Below are positions 11,519-22,700 of a DNA stretch of 64,000 nt, in pieces. The notes beneath the pieces are model-generated. The model was not told the DNA's origin and searched no databases. It worked only from the letters and a program-made list of their open reading frames with translations. This DNA is from Diplosphaera chodatii (Eukaryota > Chlorophyta > Trebouxiophyceae > Prasiolales > Stichococcaceae), in contig JAALGY010000030.1 of NCBI GenBank assembly GCA_032358165.1, forward strand, positions 186,001 through 250,000, written 5' to 3'. Each line of letters opens with the position of its first letter. Position 1 is the first letter of the stretch. A program made the translations under genes and the position numbers.

Positions 11519-13793
11519 TCATGCTTGCGCTGCCATGGGCTGCGCCTCCCGCTCGCGCAGCATGTTCTTGAGGTAGAACTCGCCCGCCTTGTACGACGAC
11601 CGCACCAGCGGCCCAGCGGCCACGTATGCAAAACCCATCTCCTCAGCCGCCTGTTGAAGACAACAAGTCGAACAGTGAATCACAATCAACAACAACCACA
11701 ATCAACAACAATTGCAAGCTCGACTTGCTAGCAAGTGCTCATAGTAGACAGTGAAGTGCATGGAGGGGTGATGTGCACCACAGTGTGTGCGACGATACAG
11801 CTGCAAGCCTTGTGTGTCATGCACCTTCTGGAAGCCGGCAAAGGCCTGGGGCGTGACATACTCCGCAACCGCCATGTGCCGCTTGGTTGGCCGCATGTAC
11901 TGGCCAAGCGTCAGCACGTCCACATCTGCACCAGCAAGAGTGCCAATCTTCGGTCAGCTGGAACACGATCCGAGAGCAGGCAGCAGCAGCAGCACACGCA
12001 CTCGTCAGCAAAGGGGCACGGCGCATGCATCCTGCGCCAGCAACAGGCCGCTGCAACTTCCCGCCGAGGGGCCAGGCGGCGGGCGCACCTGCGTCCCGCA
12101 GCAGGCGCATCGCCTCCACCACCTCCTCCGCCGCCTCGCCGCAGCCCAGCATGATGGAGGTCTTGGTGACGCGCGCCCCCGCGGCCTTGGCGGCGCGCAG
12201 CGTGGCGATGGACTGCGCCCAGTTGGCCCGCCGGTCCCGCACCACCCCCTGCAGCCGCGGCACCTGCGCCAGCACCGGTCGACCCGCTGCAGCAGTCTGG
12301 TTGTGAACACGATCCCACACGTGCCACGGACGATGACGTAGACCATGCACAAGCACATGCTGGCAACGCCTTCGCGCATCACCTGTGCACACCTCCGCCT
12401 GGGGCACTGGATCAAGTACCATCAAAACAATCTGGCAAGCTCACCGTCTCCACGTTGTGCGCATACACGTCCAGGCCGGAATGCGCCACCCGGTCCACGG
12501 AGGCCAGGTTGCCGCCGAAGTCCGGCACCAGCGCCTCCACGAGCAGCCGGCCGCCCGTCCTGGCCTTCAGCCCCGAGATGGTCGCCGCGATGTGCGCCGC
12601 GCCGCCGTCCGCCAGGTCATCCCGGTCCACCGACGTCAGCACCACGTAGTCGATGCCCTGCAGTGCAGTGTGCGTGTGGTCCACATCAGAACCAGCCCAT
12701 GCAGCGGGGCAGGACACACACATGTGCGCCGTGAACACCCGGCGCACCGCTCGCCGCAAACACCACGTGCAGCCGCCAACCGTGCTCATGCTGAAAACGA
12801 AGCTTACCCAGTCCGCGACCGCCTTGGCGGTGTTCTCGGGCTCGTCGGGGTCCAGCGGCGGCGGCGCCCGCGACGTCTTGACCGCACAGAAGCGGCAGCC
12901 CCTGCGGGCCAGCAGCAGCAACTGTTGAGTGCCAGACACCCGATGCCCTGCAGCTCACTGTGCAGCAACGTCTGACTGTCGACGGTCGCTGGGCGCGCTG
13001 GACTGTGGAGACGAAGGGTGCGGTGTGCAGTGCACGGACCGGGTGCAGGTGTCGCCCATCAGCATGATGGTGGCGGTCGCGGTCTGGTCCTCCCCGCCGC
13101 CCCAGCACTCCCCGATGTTCGGGCACCGCGCCTCCTCGCAGACCTGCGGCGCACCACCGCTGACATGATCGGGCGTCCAGATGCAAGGAATTTGAATCGG
13201 GGTGCCAGGGTGGGCCCATAGCATGCCGCCGATGCTAGCACAGCCAATATTGGCAGCCACAGCTATGCTGTCCCGCACCGTGGCCAGCTTCAGCTCCCGC
13301 AACTTGCCCTTGATGCGCGTGTAGTTGTCGCCCGCCGGCAGCTCGCGCTTGAGCCAGTCAGGCTTGCGCGCCTTCTCCTGTCGCGCAGCAGGCAAGCGCG
13401 TCAGACGATGCTTGCCAGCATGCTTTAAATGCCTGTTGGTATCGGTGCAATCGTCAAAACGCGCTGGGTGCTGCACTGTACTTGTAACGACCGGCAGACC
13501 TTGAAGCTGGGTGCGTAGACTGAGTATGGCGCAGCTCGCCGCTCGCCATCTGCCGCTGCATCGCCTGTCACGAAATCACCAAGATCCGGCCCAGCCGCGA
13601 GCTGCTCCTTCAGCCGCTGGATGCCTGACGTCACTGCAGCAACCTGCTCTGCGGCGCTGCTGTCGGCCACGGCATCGCTGAGCCTTGCTGCCGGCGCTGC
13701 TGCTGCAGATGCGTATGCTGATGCTAGCACCGCCTGGTGTTCGCTGCAGCCGCGCAGCAGCAGCCGGGCCAGAGGGCTGCTGCGGCTGAGCAT
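11519..13793 (-). CDS. LIP1: Lipoyl synthase, mitochondrial
   Basis: Radical-SAM enzyme that inserts two sulfurs into octanoyl-lipoyl domains to make lipoyl cofactor for mitochondrial 2-oxoacid dehydrogenases and glycine cleavage. The start [15 protein letters not shown] (ATG 13793-13791) opens an Arg/Ser/Ala-rich presequence that looks mitochondrial. It is followed by [19 protein letters not shown]. The auxiliary cluster motif [13 protein letters not shown] (CX4CX5C) lies at about 13100-13145, and the radical-SAM CTRGCRFC (CX3CX2C) is assembled across an intron. Further blocks are [19 protein letters not shown] (about 12600-12660), [31 protein letters not shown] (about 12145-12180) and [15 protein letters not shown]. 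The C-terminal [15 protein letters not shown] carries the conserved RSSY. The stop is at 11521-11519. All key cysteines are present, so the gene looks functional. At least seven introns are implied. It is divergent from the WBP2-like gene. Confidence 0.93.
11679..11712. repeat. Short CAA/ATCAACAAC-type repeat in an intron
   Basis: Imperfect tandem of acaatcaacaac units lying in an intron of the lipoyl synthase gene, near its 3' end. It stands out by low GC content from the GC-rich surroundings. No function is evident. Confidence 0.6.
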
Positions 13794-14419
13794 CGCAACG
13801 ACACCACTGTTTGCAATAACAGACGAATCAGAAGGCCACGGCAAAATCCCGGGTCTATGAGGCTGATGTTTGCAGAAGAAAGCCTTCGTCGCTGTGCAAA
13901 GCAACCGCCCAGACTACCAACTGACAGGCCGCAGGTGCAGGACAGCACTGCAGGTGCGAGAGAGTATACGAGGGAACTGTTCTGCCGGGCTGCAGGCCAA
14001 GATTGCCACGAGTGGCAGAAGCAGGGGCGTAAGCATGGCAGCTGCCAAGTCACGTGCCCTGAGTCCTGGAATGCGCTTGCTATATGTGCATTTGATCCCG
14101 CTGCGCTACACAGGAGCCACGTATCATATACTAGCTAAGCTTTGCACCCTTTGCTGCGCTTCGCAGGCCTCATTTGGGCACCTTGTTGTCCTCGTAGTCT
14201 GCATTTCTGTTCGCGAGGTGCAGCACGGTTGAACGGCACTGCAACAGCAGTAGAGGGCAGCTTTGCTCGGCTTCCAGTCGTTGTACTCCGATTTGACTCC
14301 GGCATCGCAACCCTCGACTGTCCCCACCCCACATCGGAAGCATTCGTGTCTGGGCTGGGCACAACGATTCTCTGTGTTTGGCACCAAGCGCGGTCAGGAC
14401 ATTCAGGATACAGCAGACC
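13794..14419. promoter_or_regulatory. Shared 5' region of the lipoyl synthase and WBP2-like genes
   Basis: About 626 bases separate two start codons pointing away from each other. Both promoters and 5' UTRs must be packed here unless upstream non-coding exons exist. I see no clear TATA box or named element, and no additional gene. Confidence 0.5.
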
Positions 14420-15914
14420 ATGGCGGCAAACCCTGCGTTGGTGAACTCGCCGGACGGACTGGCCCCCGCGCCGTTCCAAGGGGAGACAATTGCACTGGCG
14501 CGTCATGGCGTGGAGATTGCCATTGATGGCCTGCGCACGGCCAACGGCAAGTGAGTCGCACTATCAAGGATCATGTAAATCCTCCTGTACCCGGCACCTC
14601 AGAGCTAGCGCAATTGCAGTGCTGCTGGAATTGACTTCAAATGAGGAGGAGCGCTGACACGCCCTTGCACCACGAACATGCAGGTGGTCTGCAACAGGCA
14701 CCCTGTGGCTGACAGACGCACGGCTGGTGTTCGTGGCGCCGGCCGCCAACGCCGACGGGCTGCAGGCGTTCGACTTCCCGCTGGCCTACATCACCCACGA
14801 CAAGTTCAACCAGCCAATCTTCGCCTGCAATAACCTTGCAGGTCAGGGTTATCGTGGCAACAAGACCAACGTCAACCTTTTCTTGGGCACCCTTCACGCG
14901 ACTTGAATGCTGATGTCGTGATGCTGACCTGTGGCAGGCAAGGTGTGGCCGGCGACTGAGGGCGGGGGGCCGGCGGGCACGCTGCCGCCACATGAGTACA
15001 AGCTGTACTTCAAGGTGCGGAGCGTGGGCTGCTGCTTCCTGTGCATTCGCCAACGGTGTGTGGGCAAGACCGAGACGTCTCGCTTCATGGAGGCCTGCAC
15101 AGACGGTCTGATGACCATGCGGCAAACTCAGATGCCGTGAACACCGTTGACAGTGGCTGCGTCCGCTTGCAGGAGGGTGGCGTTGGCACGCTGCTGCCAC
15201 TGGTGCGCCCTGTGTGCAGTGCACAGCACGCCAGAATGTTGCCTGCTGTGTTGCGCTGCACACTGCTGCATGCACGATCGTTCGGCTGTGCATCGGTGGT
15301 GTTATCAGACTGACATTCTTTGTTGGACGCTGCAGTACTACCGCCTTGTCGGCCAGGCGCGGCTGACGCTGCAGCACCGCACAGCAGCGCCAGCAAGTGC
15401 TGCAGCCCAGCCATCAGCGCCGCAGGCACCTCCGTCTCTGGTGGCCACAGCGTGAGCTTGCACTTCGCTGTGCAGCTATCCACTTTCAACACGTCCGAGA
15501 GATGGCTACAAATGCTGCCAAAAGTACCCGTCCTGCACCTGGCTGTTCGCATCGCACGACAGTACTCTGGTGATGTCATCGATGCAGACTGGTGGACCCC
15601 AGTGACCCCTCGAAGATATTTCTGACCCAGCCTGTCGGCGATGAGGACCGCCTGCCCTCGGCCCCTGTGTATGCATCCAACTACGGCCAGGATGAGGTAC
15701 GACAGCTGCTGACGAGATTCCAGAGGGAGCCCAAGTTTTCTTAGGGTCCGCCTTCGCACGAGGGCTGCCACTAGCACTGTTGGTGCCCACTCATTGCAAG
15801 GCGTGTTGACCTTGCAGTAGCTGTGCTGCACAGGCCTACGAGCCCATGGAGCCGGCAGCAGCGGGGCAACAACAGCAGCAACGGCAGCCTGCGGCGCAGG
15901 CGCCCCTCATATGA
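14420..15914 (+). CDS. WBP2-like GRAM-domain protein
   Basis: Relative of WW-domain-binding protein 2 and of the fungal stress-induced UPF0664 proteins; these have a lipid-binding-type GRAM fold, with adaptor or coactivator roles described in animals. Exon 1 (from ATG 14420) encodes MAANPALVNSPDGLAPAPF and ends in TANGK. It splices at about 14683 to WSATGTLWLTDARLVFVAP, the GRAM core, then FPLAYITHDKFNQPIFACNN. Later exons give GKVWPATEGGGPAGTLPPH, YKLYFK, EGGVGTLLPL, YYRLVGQARLTLQ, and LVDPSDPSKIFLTQPVGDE followed by PVYASNYGQDE. The last exon (about 15837-15914) is Gln/Ala-rich and ends APLI. No PPxY motif is visible, so WW-domain binding as in the animal protein is not supported. At least six introns are implied. 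Family assignment is good; the biological role in algae is unknown. Confidence 0.8.
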
Positions 15915-16315
15915 CATGGCATACATGAGAAGCCGCATGTGCGCTTGGCACGCACGCCGATTGTCGACAGCAGGAGTGCGTTCGTTCTAGCTGTATCGCA
16001 TACACGTTTCCCCGGCTCAGGAGCACGACTCTGGGCCAGGCACAAGATGCGCACGTGGACAGTCTCACTTTAGAGCATATGTATGCAGTGGGGTTTGTGC
16101 TTGAGGTGTGCACGCGCCATGTTGCTGGTCCTCACTACTTGTACAAGAAAGAATGTGATCTGAAACGACGGTGGCATGACTTATCGCTGCATACTCCAAG
16201 GCTGTGCTTCCCACAAAAGGCCCACCCCCATAAACCACTTGCCTCAAGCATGTGCTTGCCCACCCTCCTGGGCGTGCACCTGCTGCTTGTGTTTGCTCCC
16301 TTACATATCGGCAAC
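15915..16315. other. Intergenic region between convergent genes
   Basis: Separates the stop of the WBP2-like gene (+) from the stop of the ADP/ATP carrier (-). Nothing beyond presumed 3' UTRs is seen. Confidence 0.6.
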
Positions 16316-18796
16316 TCACTTGCCGCCCTTGCCACCCTTGTCTGCCAGCGGCAGATCGACTGGCGCCTTCTCTGCCACGATTGATGTGTACTTCTTGATC
16401 TCATCGTCTGCAGGGACCCAGGCACAGACTGAGTCGGATGATGTTGCTTCCCAGCAGACCTGAACAGACACAAAGCAGGCATGGTAGGGTTGCGAGGCAC
16501 GGTGGACGCGCAAGAATACTCACAGAGCACCAGCACCAGGGCTCCGCCAGTGGACCGCAGAATGTTGGACCAGCCGCCCTTGAAGAACGCCTGCAGTAGA
16601 TGCAGCGCGAAATGATTTTGAGATGTACTCATGTGGCACCGCAGGCCAGCTCTGCACAGTTTGATGGCAAGTGGTGGGCAATGACACAGCGCTGTGTATA
16701 GGGTCATTGGAAGAGTCGTGATCAAACATGCACCTTGCGGCCCTCATCCCGCATGATCTTCCGCCATGCATCGATGGTACCCTTGTAATACTGCTCCTTG
16801 GCGCCCGACTGCACGGTGCACGTGGACCACAGTCAGCCGAGTGTCCTGACAGCCACACTTGCAATTTTGACAGAGTTAGCCTGGGCCGTTTCATGTAAGC
16901 AGCGCTGTGAACGAATGGCGTATGGCGCACCTGCATCATGAGCCGCCGGCGCACAGTGTCAAAGGGGTATGCGATCATGTTGGCGGCGGCTGTGGCCGCT
17001 TGCGCAACCGCCCACCTGCCACAGCAGCGGGACGGCATGTGATGGACGGCTCGAGACATGAGGGTCACACAGTGCATGGTACCTGATCCCTTTCAGGTTG
17101 AAGCGTCCAATACGCACCTGGCAACAAAGCCTGCATTGGCCTCATCCTTGAACACCACACCCTTCCCGGTGTCATAGAAGCCGAAGTACGCACCGCGGTA
17201 CACGATGATGCCCTACAACATCACCAACATCTGGATGCACGTTTGCTGTCTGGCATCGCGTCAGACCTCATGCCGCGAGTTGCTGGGCGTGTGCACGCCT
17301 GCACAGGCCGACTGGCAGCTGGTTTCCGTGTGCTGGAAACCAGTGCCCTATAGTTCCCGGCGCAGTGCAGGGTGGGTGTGTTTTGCACCTGCACGCTGAC
17401 GCCAAAGCCATTGTACAGTGACATCACGCCGCCGTGCTTGACGGTCTTCGACAGGCAGTCCATCAGGCCTGCGCATAGAAGAGTCTGTTGGAGATCCGTA
17501 TCACATCACAACTGAGTATGCAGAGCCTCCATGTGCGGCTTTGACACGGAGAGGCTACGAGTCCTGTGCTCCATGTCGGGCAGGGACGATGTAGAAGGTG
17601 GGCTCTTGGCAGGTGGCCAACTGTGGTCATGGGCACCCACCGCTGAACTCGCGGTCCTTGCCGGCCTTGCCCACATCTGCAGCCAGCCGCGTCCGTGCGT
17701 AGTCGAGCGGGTACCTGCAGTCCCACGGTGTGCGTGAGCGTAACACTGTTTTTGCGATTGCAGAGCCTCTCTCTTGGGGCGCCACATCTGACATGGCAGC
17801 TGACGAGATGCTGCGTCCCAAGCCAGCGGGACCCAGGGACGCACACAAATGTCAGGCTGCCGGCGCCCGCAGCGCCGCCCGACGCCATGTTCACAGCGAA
17901 GAACTTCCAGAAGTCCGTCTGTAAGGGCAAGCGGCATGAGTCAGAGGTGGGTTGCCAGCAAAGGGGGATGGACAGGCGCAGGGTGACCAACCGCTAGTGT
18001 CGTGCACCGAAATGCATGTTGCGGATGTATTGCAGCTGCTGGGAATTCAGTACCACTTCATTTCTGCTCATCACGACTCACCTTCGAGCTGTACTTGGGG
18101 AACATGTTCTTGATGGTGTCCTTGAAAGCAAAGTTGAAAGCCTGGGTGGGGAAGTACCGGATGCAGTTGGCCAGGTTGCCACGCCACAGCGATATGAAGC
18201 CTGCAGGCGAACCGATCCGGCTCAGTGGTCGCCTACCACGCAGACTCGCCCGGTTGCGGCGTGTGACAGAGGACCCCTGCAAGTGAAGTTTTCTTGGAAC
18301 GAGCAGTGGTGCACATCAGGCGCACCTTGCTCAGAGGACACCCGGCTGAAGCAGTTCACGATGCCGGTGTACGGCGGGATCTCGCCACTCTTGATGCGTG
18401 GGTTTGAGTCCTGCAGAAACGATCAAAGATCCCAGATCGGACGCATGTAGGTGCACGTCAAGGAGCTGGCTGCACCTCGTGAGCCTTCACGAACGAGGCG
18501 CCGTTCTGCCACAACGCTGTGTGGATCCATGCAGCATGCTCATCAACCCAGCAGCCCAGCTGGCTTGTCCCACACCATGTTGACGGTGAGGGTGCGACAC
18601 TTGCCTGCGTCTGCAGCAGCAGCTTGACGCGCTCGATGGGGGCGACGGCGGTCTTGGACACGGCGCCGGCTGTGCCGCCAGCCAGGAAGTCCTTCAGCCA
18701 TTTGTAGGGGTCCACCGCTGCCGTGCCAGTCTTGTCCTCCTTTGGTGCCGGAACGAACAGCGGCCCCCGCGCTGCCTCCCTGGACGTGACACGCAT
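16316..18796 (-). CDS. AAC: Mitochondrial ADP/ATP carrier
   Basis: Inner-membrane antiporter exchanging matrix ATP for cytosolic ADP. The three mitochondrial-carrier repeats are each visible. Repeat 1 has [20 protein letters not shown] (start [15 protein letters not shown] 18796-18794), then YTGIVNCF and [20 protein letters not shown] (about 18110-18180). Repeat 2 has [32 protein letters not shown] and [11 protein letters not shown], then [17 protein letters not shown]. Repeat 3 has [19 protein letters not shown] (about 16930-16985), [37 protein letters not shown]. The last exon (16316-16407) joins in phase to give [15 protein letters not shown] and a Lys/Gly-rich tail. The PxD/ExxR signature of each repeat is intact. 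The nucleotide-carrier hallmark normally written RRRMMM reads RRRLMM here. No long presequence is present beyond the short N-terminus. Confidence 0.93.
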
Positions 18797-19729
18797 GGCT
18801 TGGCAACGTGCCTCCGTGGTTTTAATATCCTTCTAGCCTGTCACGGCATGCATGTTGTGGAGCTTGTGGCGCACAGACCTCTCAATCTGTGAGTTGCCGT
18901 CTGAGACCATGCTGATGATACCAAGGCAGCAATTTGACAGAACACTATTCTTGTGCAGCATTCAACAACATAGGATCGCAGAAGTCGCGATCTGCACATG
19001 GCATATGGTGATCTGAAACCCTCAGGCGCCGCAATGCCCGCAAATGGTTCCTCCGGATGGCATCTCACCAAGTTGAATTTATGTTTGATTCATTTTGTCA
19101 AGATGTAGTTCAGGGGCATACATAGATCCCGCGCACAGCAATGAGTGGACTCATTGGTAGGGGCACAAGACACCTGGGGCTGGCGATGAATGCTGGGGCG
19201 GACGAGGCGGGTGCCGCCACATTCTGCCGCAGCAGGCCCGTTAGGCCCGCTTCACGGTACAGCTGTGAACTCAGCATTGTGCCGATGTCACGAGCCCCTG
19301 TTCAAGTTCCGGATGTGTGATTGCTGTCTGACAGAACTGGACACAAATCTGCGGCGGTATGGGCCCTCTTGCAAGCTTGTCGGACCACCACAACCAAAGG
19401 AGACCGGCCTGACCGTACAGAGGTGCCGATCGAGGGCGATCACATACATTGCACTTCCTCCACAGGCATGCAGGATGCAGCTACCCTTCAGCTTCTGCAG
19501 CTAGGTCAGGGTCAGGTGGCGTCCCTTCAAGTGGGGAGCATGGGTGGATCAAGGATGCCGTCGTTGTCAAGACCGTTCGATGTGCGCAGCACAGCATCAT
19601 CTTACGTTCAAAAATGCTGCACTGCAATGATCATCGTCCCATGTTTCGCAGCGCCCATCTACTTGGTTTGCATCAACAACAATGCAGGCCTCGCGGAGCA
19701 GCAAATGCACTGGCAGCCGTCCGACATAC
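18797..19729. other. Intergenic region; no dynein motor sequence found
   Basis: Lies between the start of the ADP/ATP carrier and the last recognisable codons of the truncated dynein gene, both on the minus strand. I searched the minus frames for the continuation of dynein (FPR-FLSN-type linker end, AAA1 Walker motifs) and saw none. It must hold the promoter of the carrier gene. No other coding signal was recognised. Confidence 0.55.
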
Positions 19730-22700
19730 TTAAAATCCGGGTCTGGAGGTCAGCGCCTCGCCAGGCGGAAGCCCTGTGCCAGAGCTGCGGGTCTCAGACA
19801 GCCCACCCTGTGCCTCTTGCAGGGTACATTGTATCTCCTGCAGCTGTGGTTTGAGGGTGTCAGATTGCTCGGCCATCGCCGCCCAACTGCGTATCGCGGC
19901 GACATTAGTCATGAGTGTCCGCCAATCTTGAGATGCCTGCAAACCAGGGGAAGGTTGGCATTGGACTGCCCGTTAATCATGTGCACGCCACACAACATGG
20001 CAGCTAGCCGAAGCTGCAAGCAGAGCATAGCGGCTTTGCATTGAAACCGAGTAACCGACGATGCAGGGGCATCGAGCACCTGTGCAAAACTGAGACTCTC
20101 TGACGGCATGTGCTGCGCAGCATCGGACGAAGCGAAAGTAGGCGCCAGGTGTGTCCATAGGGACTGGCATGCCATTAGTGCCTCTAGCAGTGCCTGAAGG
20201 TTGTCGAACAGCCCTGACAGGGTGCTGAGCTGTGCCTACGTGAGGACACCTCATCCATTCTATCACCTGATTGCAATGAGATTTCCAAGCATGGTGCCTC
20301 TGCTGCGATTGCATGACACTATCAAGTGTGCAGCTGTTGCACACCCAGGCCAACCTGCAGTGGCTGGGCGTGGGGCGATGCCTTGGCCAACTCCAATTGC
20401 CCATTGTGAAGCTTCAGCATTTCCTGTCAAGGCGCGACGAGCATACTCGTCTTGCCGTGAAGGCGCAATCGTGCACGCTGACGACATGTCATGCCAGCAT
20501 ACAGCCACATGCACATGGGGATAGCAACTCATGTGGGTCAAGCTCTTCGGAGGTCACCTGAACAGCAGGCGCATCGGACAAGCACGGCGTCGAGCGGCTG
20601 CCCAGTGGTGTGGTTGCAGGCTGCTTCTGCTCCCAGCTGCTTTGCATGGCAGCCAGCTGCGCTTCGAGTGCGGCCTCGCCCTGCGGTACATCCGAAGACT
20701 TTGCAATGACTGCAGGCGTGGAGCAGGTGGGCAAAGCCTACTGCGCTCAGCAACACCATTTTCTTTACCCGTGCAGCCGCCACAATGTCCTCCAGCTCGT
20801 CTCGGTGCTCAGCAGCTCCACCGTTGACCAAGTCGTCCACACAGAAGATGTCCCAGACGCCCGCCTCATCTCGGGTGATGCTATCCTGCGCCAATATCGC
20901 ATGAAGGCCTGTGCAGCCTGCTTAGAGTTATTATATGGTCCTGCAAACACAACTGTTGACATTCCACTGCCTAAATGCGCATGTTGGGCCTGTTGCACTG
21001 AGAACCTCAAGGCCAAGTGTCGCCAGGATGCTGGCCCAGTGGCGGTCGCGCAGCTGTGGCGCCGCCAGCAGCCTCAGTAGCGGTAGCGACTGGTCAAAGT
21101 CCGACAGAGCTGCCAGCAGCTCGCCTGCTACTGGATCCGCCGGTTGCTTGGCTGCCAGCGCATCTGCACGCTGCTGCAGGGTGGTCATCTCCTCTGCAAC
21201 CGCCTTGACATCTATCTGCACCTGCGCATGACGGATCATGCACCAGGTGTGAGATCCTGCCGTGATCAATGTCACACAAACGCCTGTCTCGATGCACACG
21301 CACTTCAAGCATCACGCCGCAGGTGAGCGTGCTTGTATCAGGCGTCTGCGCCCACCTGGTTGTCGATGTTGCTCAGGATTGGGGTCGTTGTGACGGTTGA
21401 CATGTTGTCTGCCACAGCCTGGTAGACGCTCCAGACATCGAGGCGCCAGGCGGCTTCCTCTTGCGCTGCCGCCAGCGCCTCGAATGGCTCCACAGGGAGC
21501 CCATTCGCCGTCTGATGGGCCTGGTATTGCTGCGCCAACTCCTGCATGCCATTTATACATGCCGGCTTCAAAGTTGCAGCCAAGCAACAGCTTCGCCTGC
21601 CACTCCCTGCTGCTTATGTACTCAACACTCCAACTTCTTATTGACAGTATCGCACAGATTGCAGTCACCTGCAGCTCTGCAATGTTGTCCATCATGCGCT
21701 GCAGCTCTGCAATGGCATCGACTGCGGCTGCGGACGCATCCACGAATACACCTTGCTGCAGCTGCGCCTGCAGGCTGGATGCTGCTTCACGGCACTCTTG
21801 CACCTGTGCAAGCACGAAGCCGCTTGCATGCGCACAGTGTGCCTCTTGTGGTCATGCAGCAGTGTCCAGCCTTCTTCAGACTCAGCACATCTAGTTCGTC
21901 ACGTCTTGCCCACCGCAGCCTGAAGTCGAGCAGCCTGCGCTTCCCAGGCGTCCTGCAGAAACGTGCCTGCTGCAGCCAGCTGCTCGCCAAAGCGCTGAAC
22001 TGCCTCGCACATGTCGTCATGTTTGATCTGCAGCCAGCAGCGGGATGTCAAGGCTTGCATCTCCTGCCTACATCCCCATCATGCTCAATGCTGCGGCGTG
22101 CAGACTCTTGCACCTGAATTCCTGTGGGGACAGCCTGCCCATAGAAGGCCAGCAGGTCGTACATCTCGTCCACGTCTGCTGCGGATGTCAGCGTCGCCTC
22201 CCTCTGGGCCTCGTGCTCTCGGTGTGCCGCCTGCAATGTGAGGCCTAACACCTGCGTAACTTCTGCATATGCCAGTCCTACCTGCAGGTGTTTCGCTGTA
22301 CCAGACTTGGCGTCGCTTGGCCAGACATCGTGCACATCTGAACATGGCGCTGCTGTACCTGCAGCTGCATGTAGGGCTGAAGATCCGTTGGCCGCTCTGA
22401 CAGAACAGCCGACTTTGCCAGCAGGTCAGTTGTCAGCGTTGCACAGCTATCACGCACCAAGCCCAGCAGTAAGCCCTTCACCTGGACTTGATGGGGCAAG
22501 ATTCAAAATGTTGCAGCTGCGCGGGGATAGACCATGTTTCACGTCAGTCAGCGCAACAGCACACCTGTGCCCCTGCGCTGTGTACAGGCGGAAGCAGCCT
22601 GCCCTGCAGCGTCTTTGCTTCCACATGCAAGCAGCCTGCATGCACGCTGCATGTGAGTATAGTGCTGCAGTTCAGCAGATACGTCGAACCGACATGCCTT

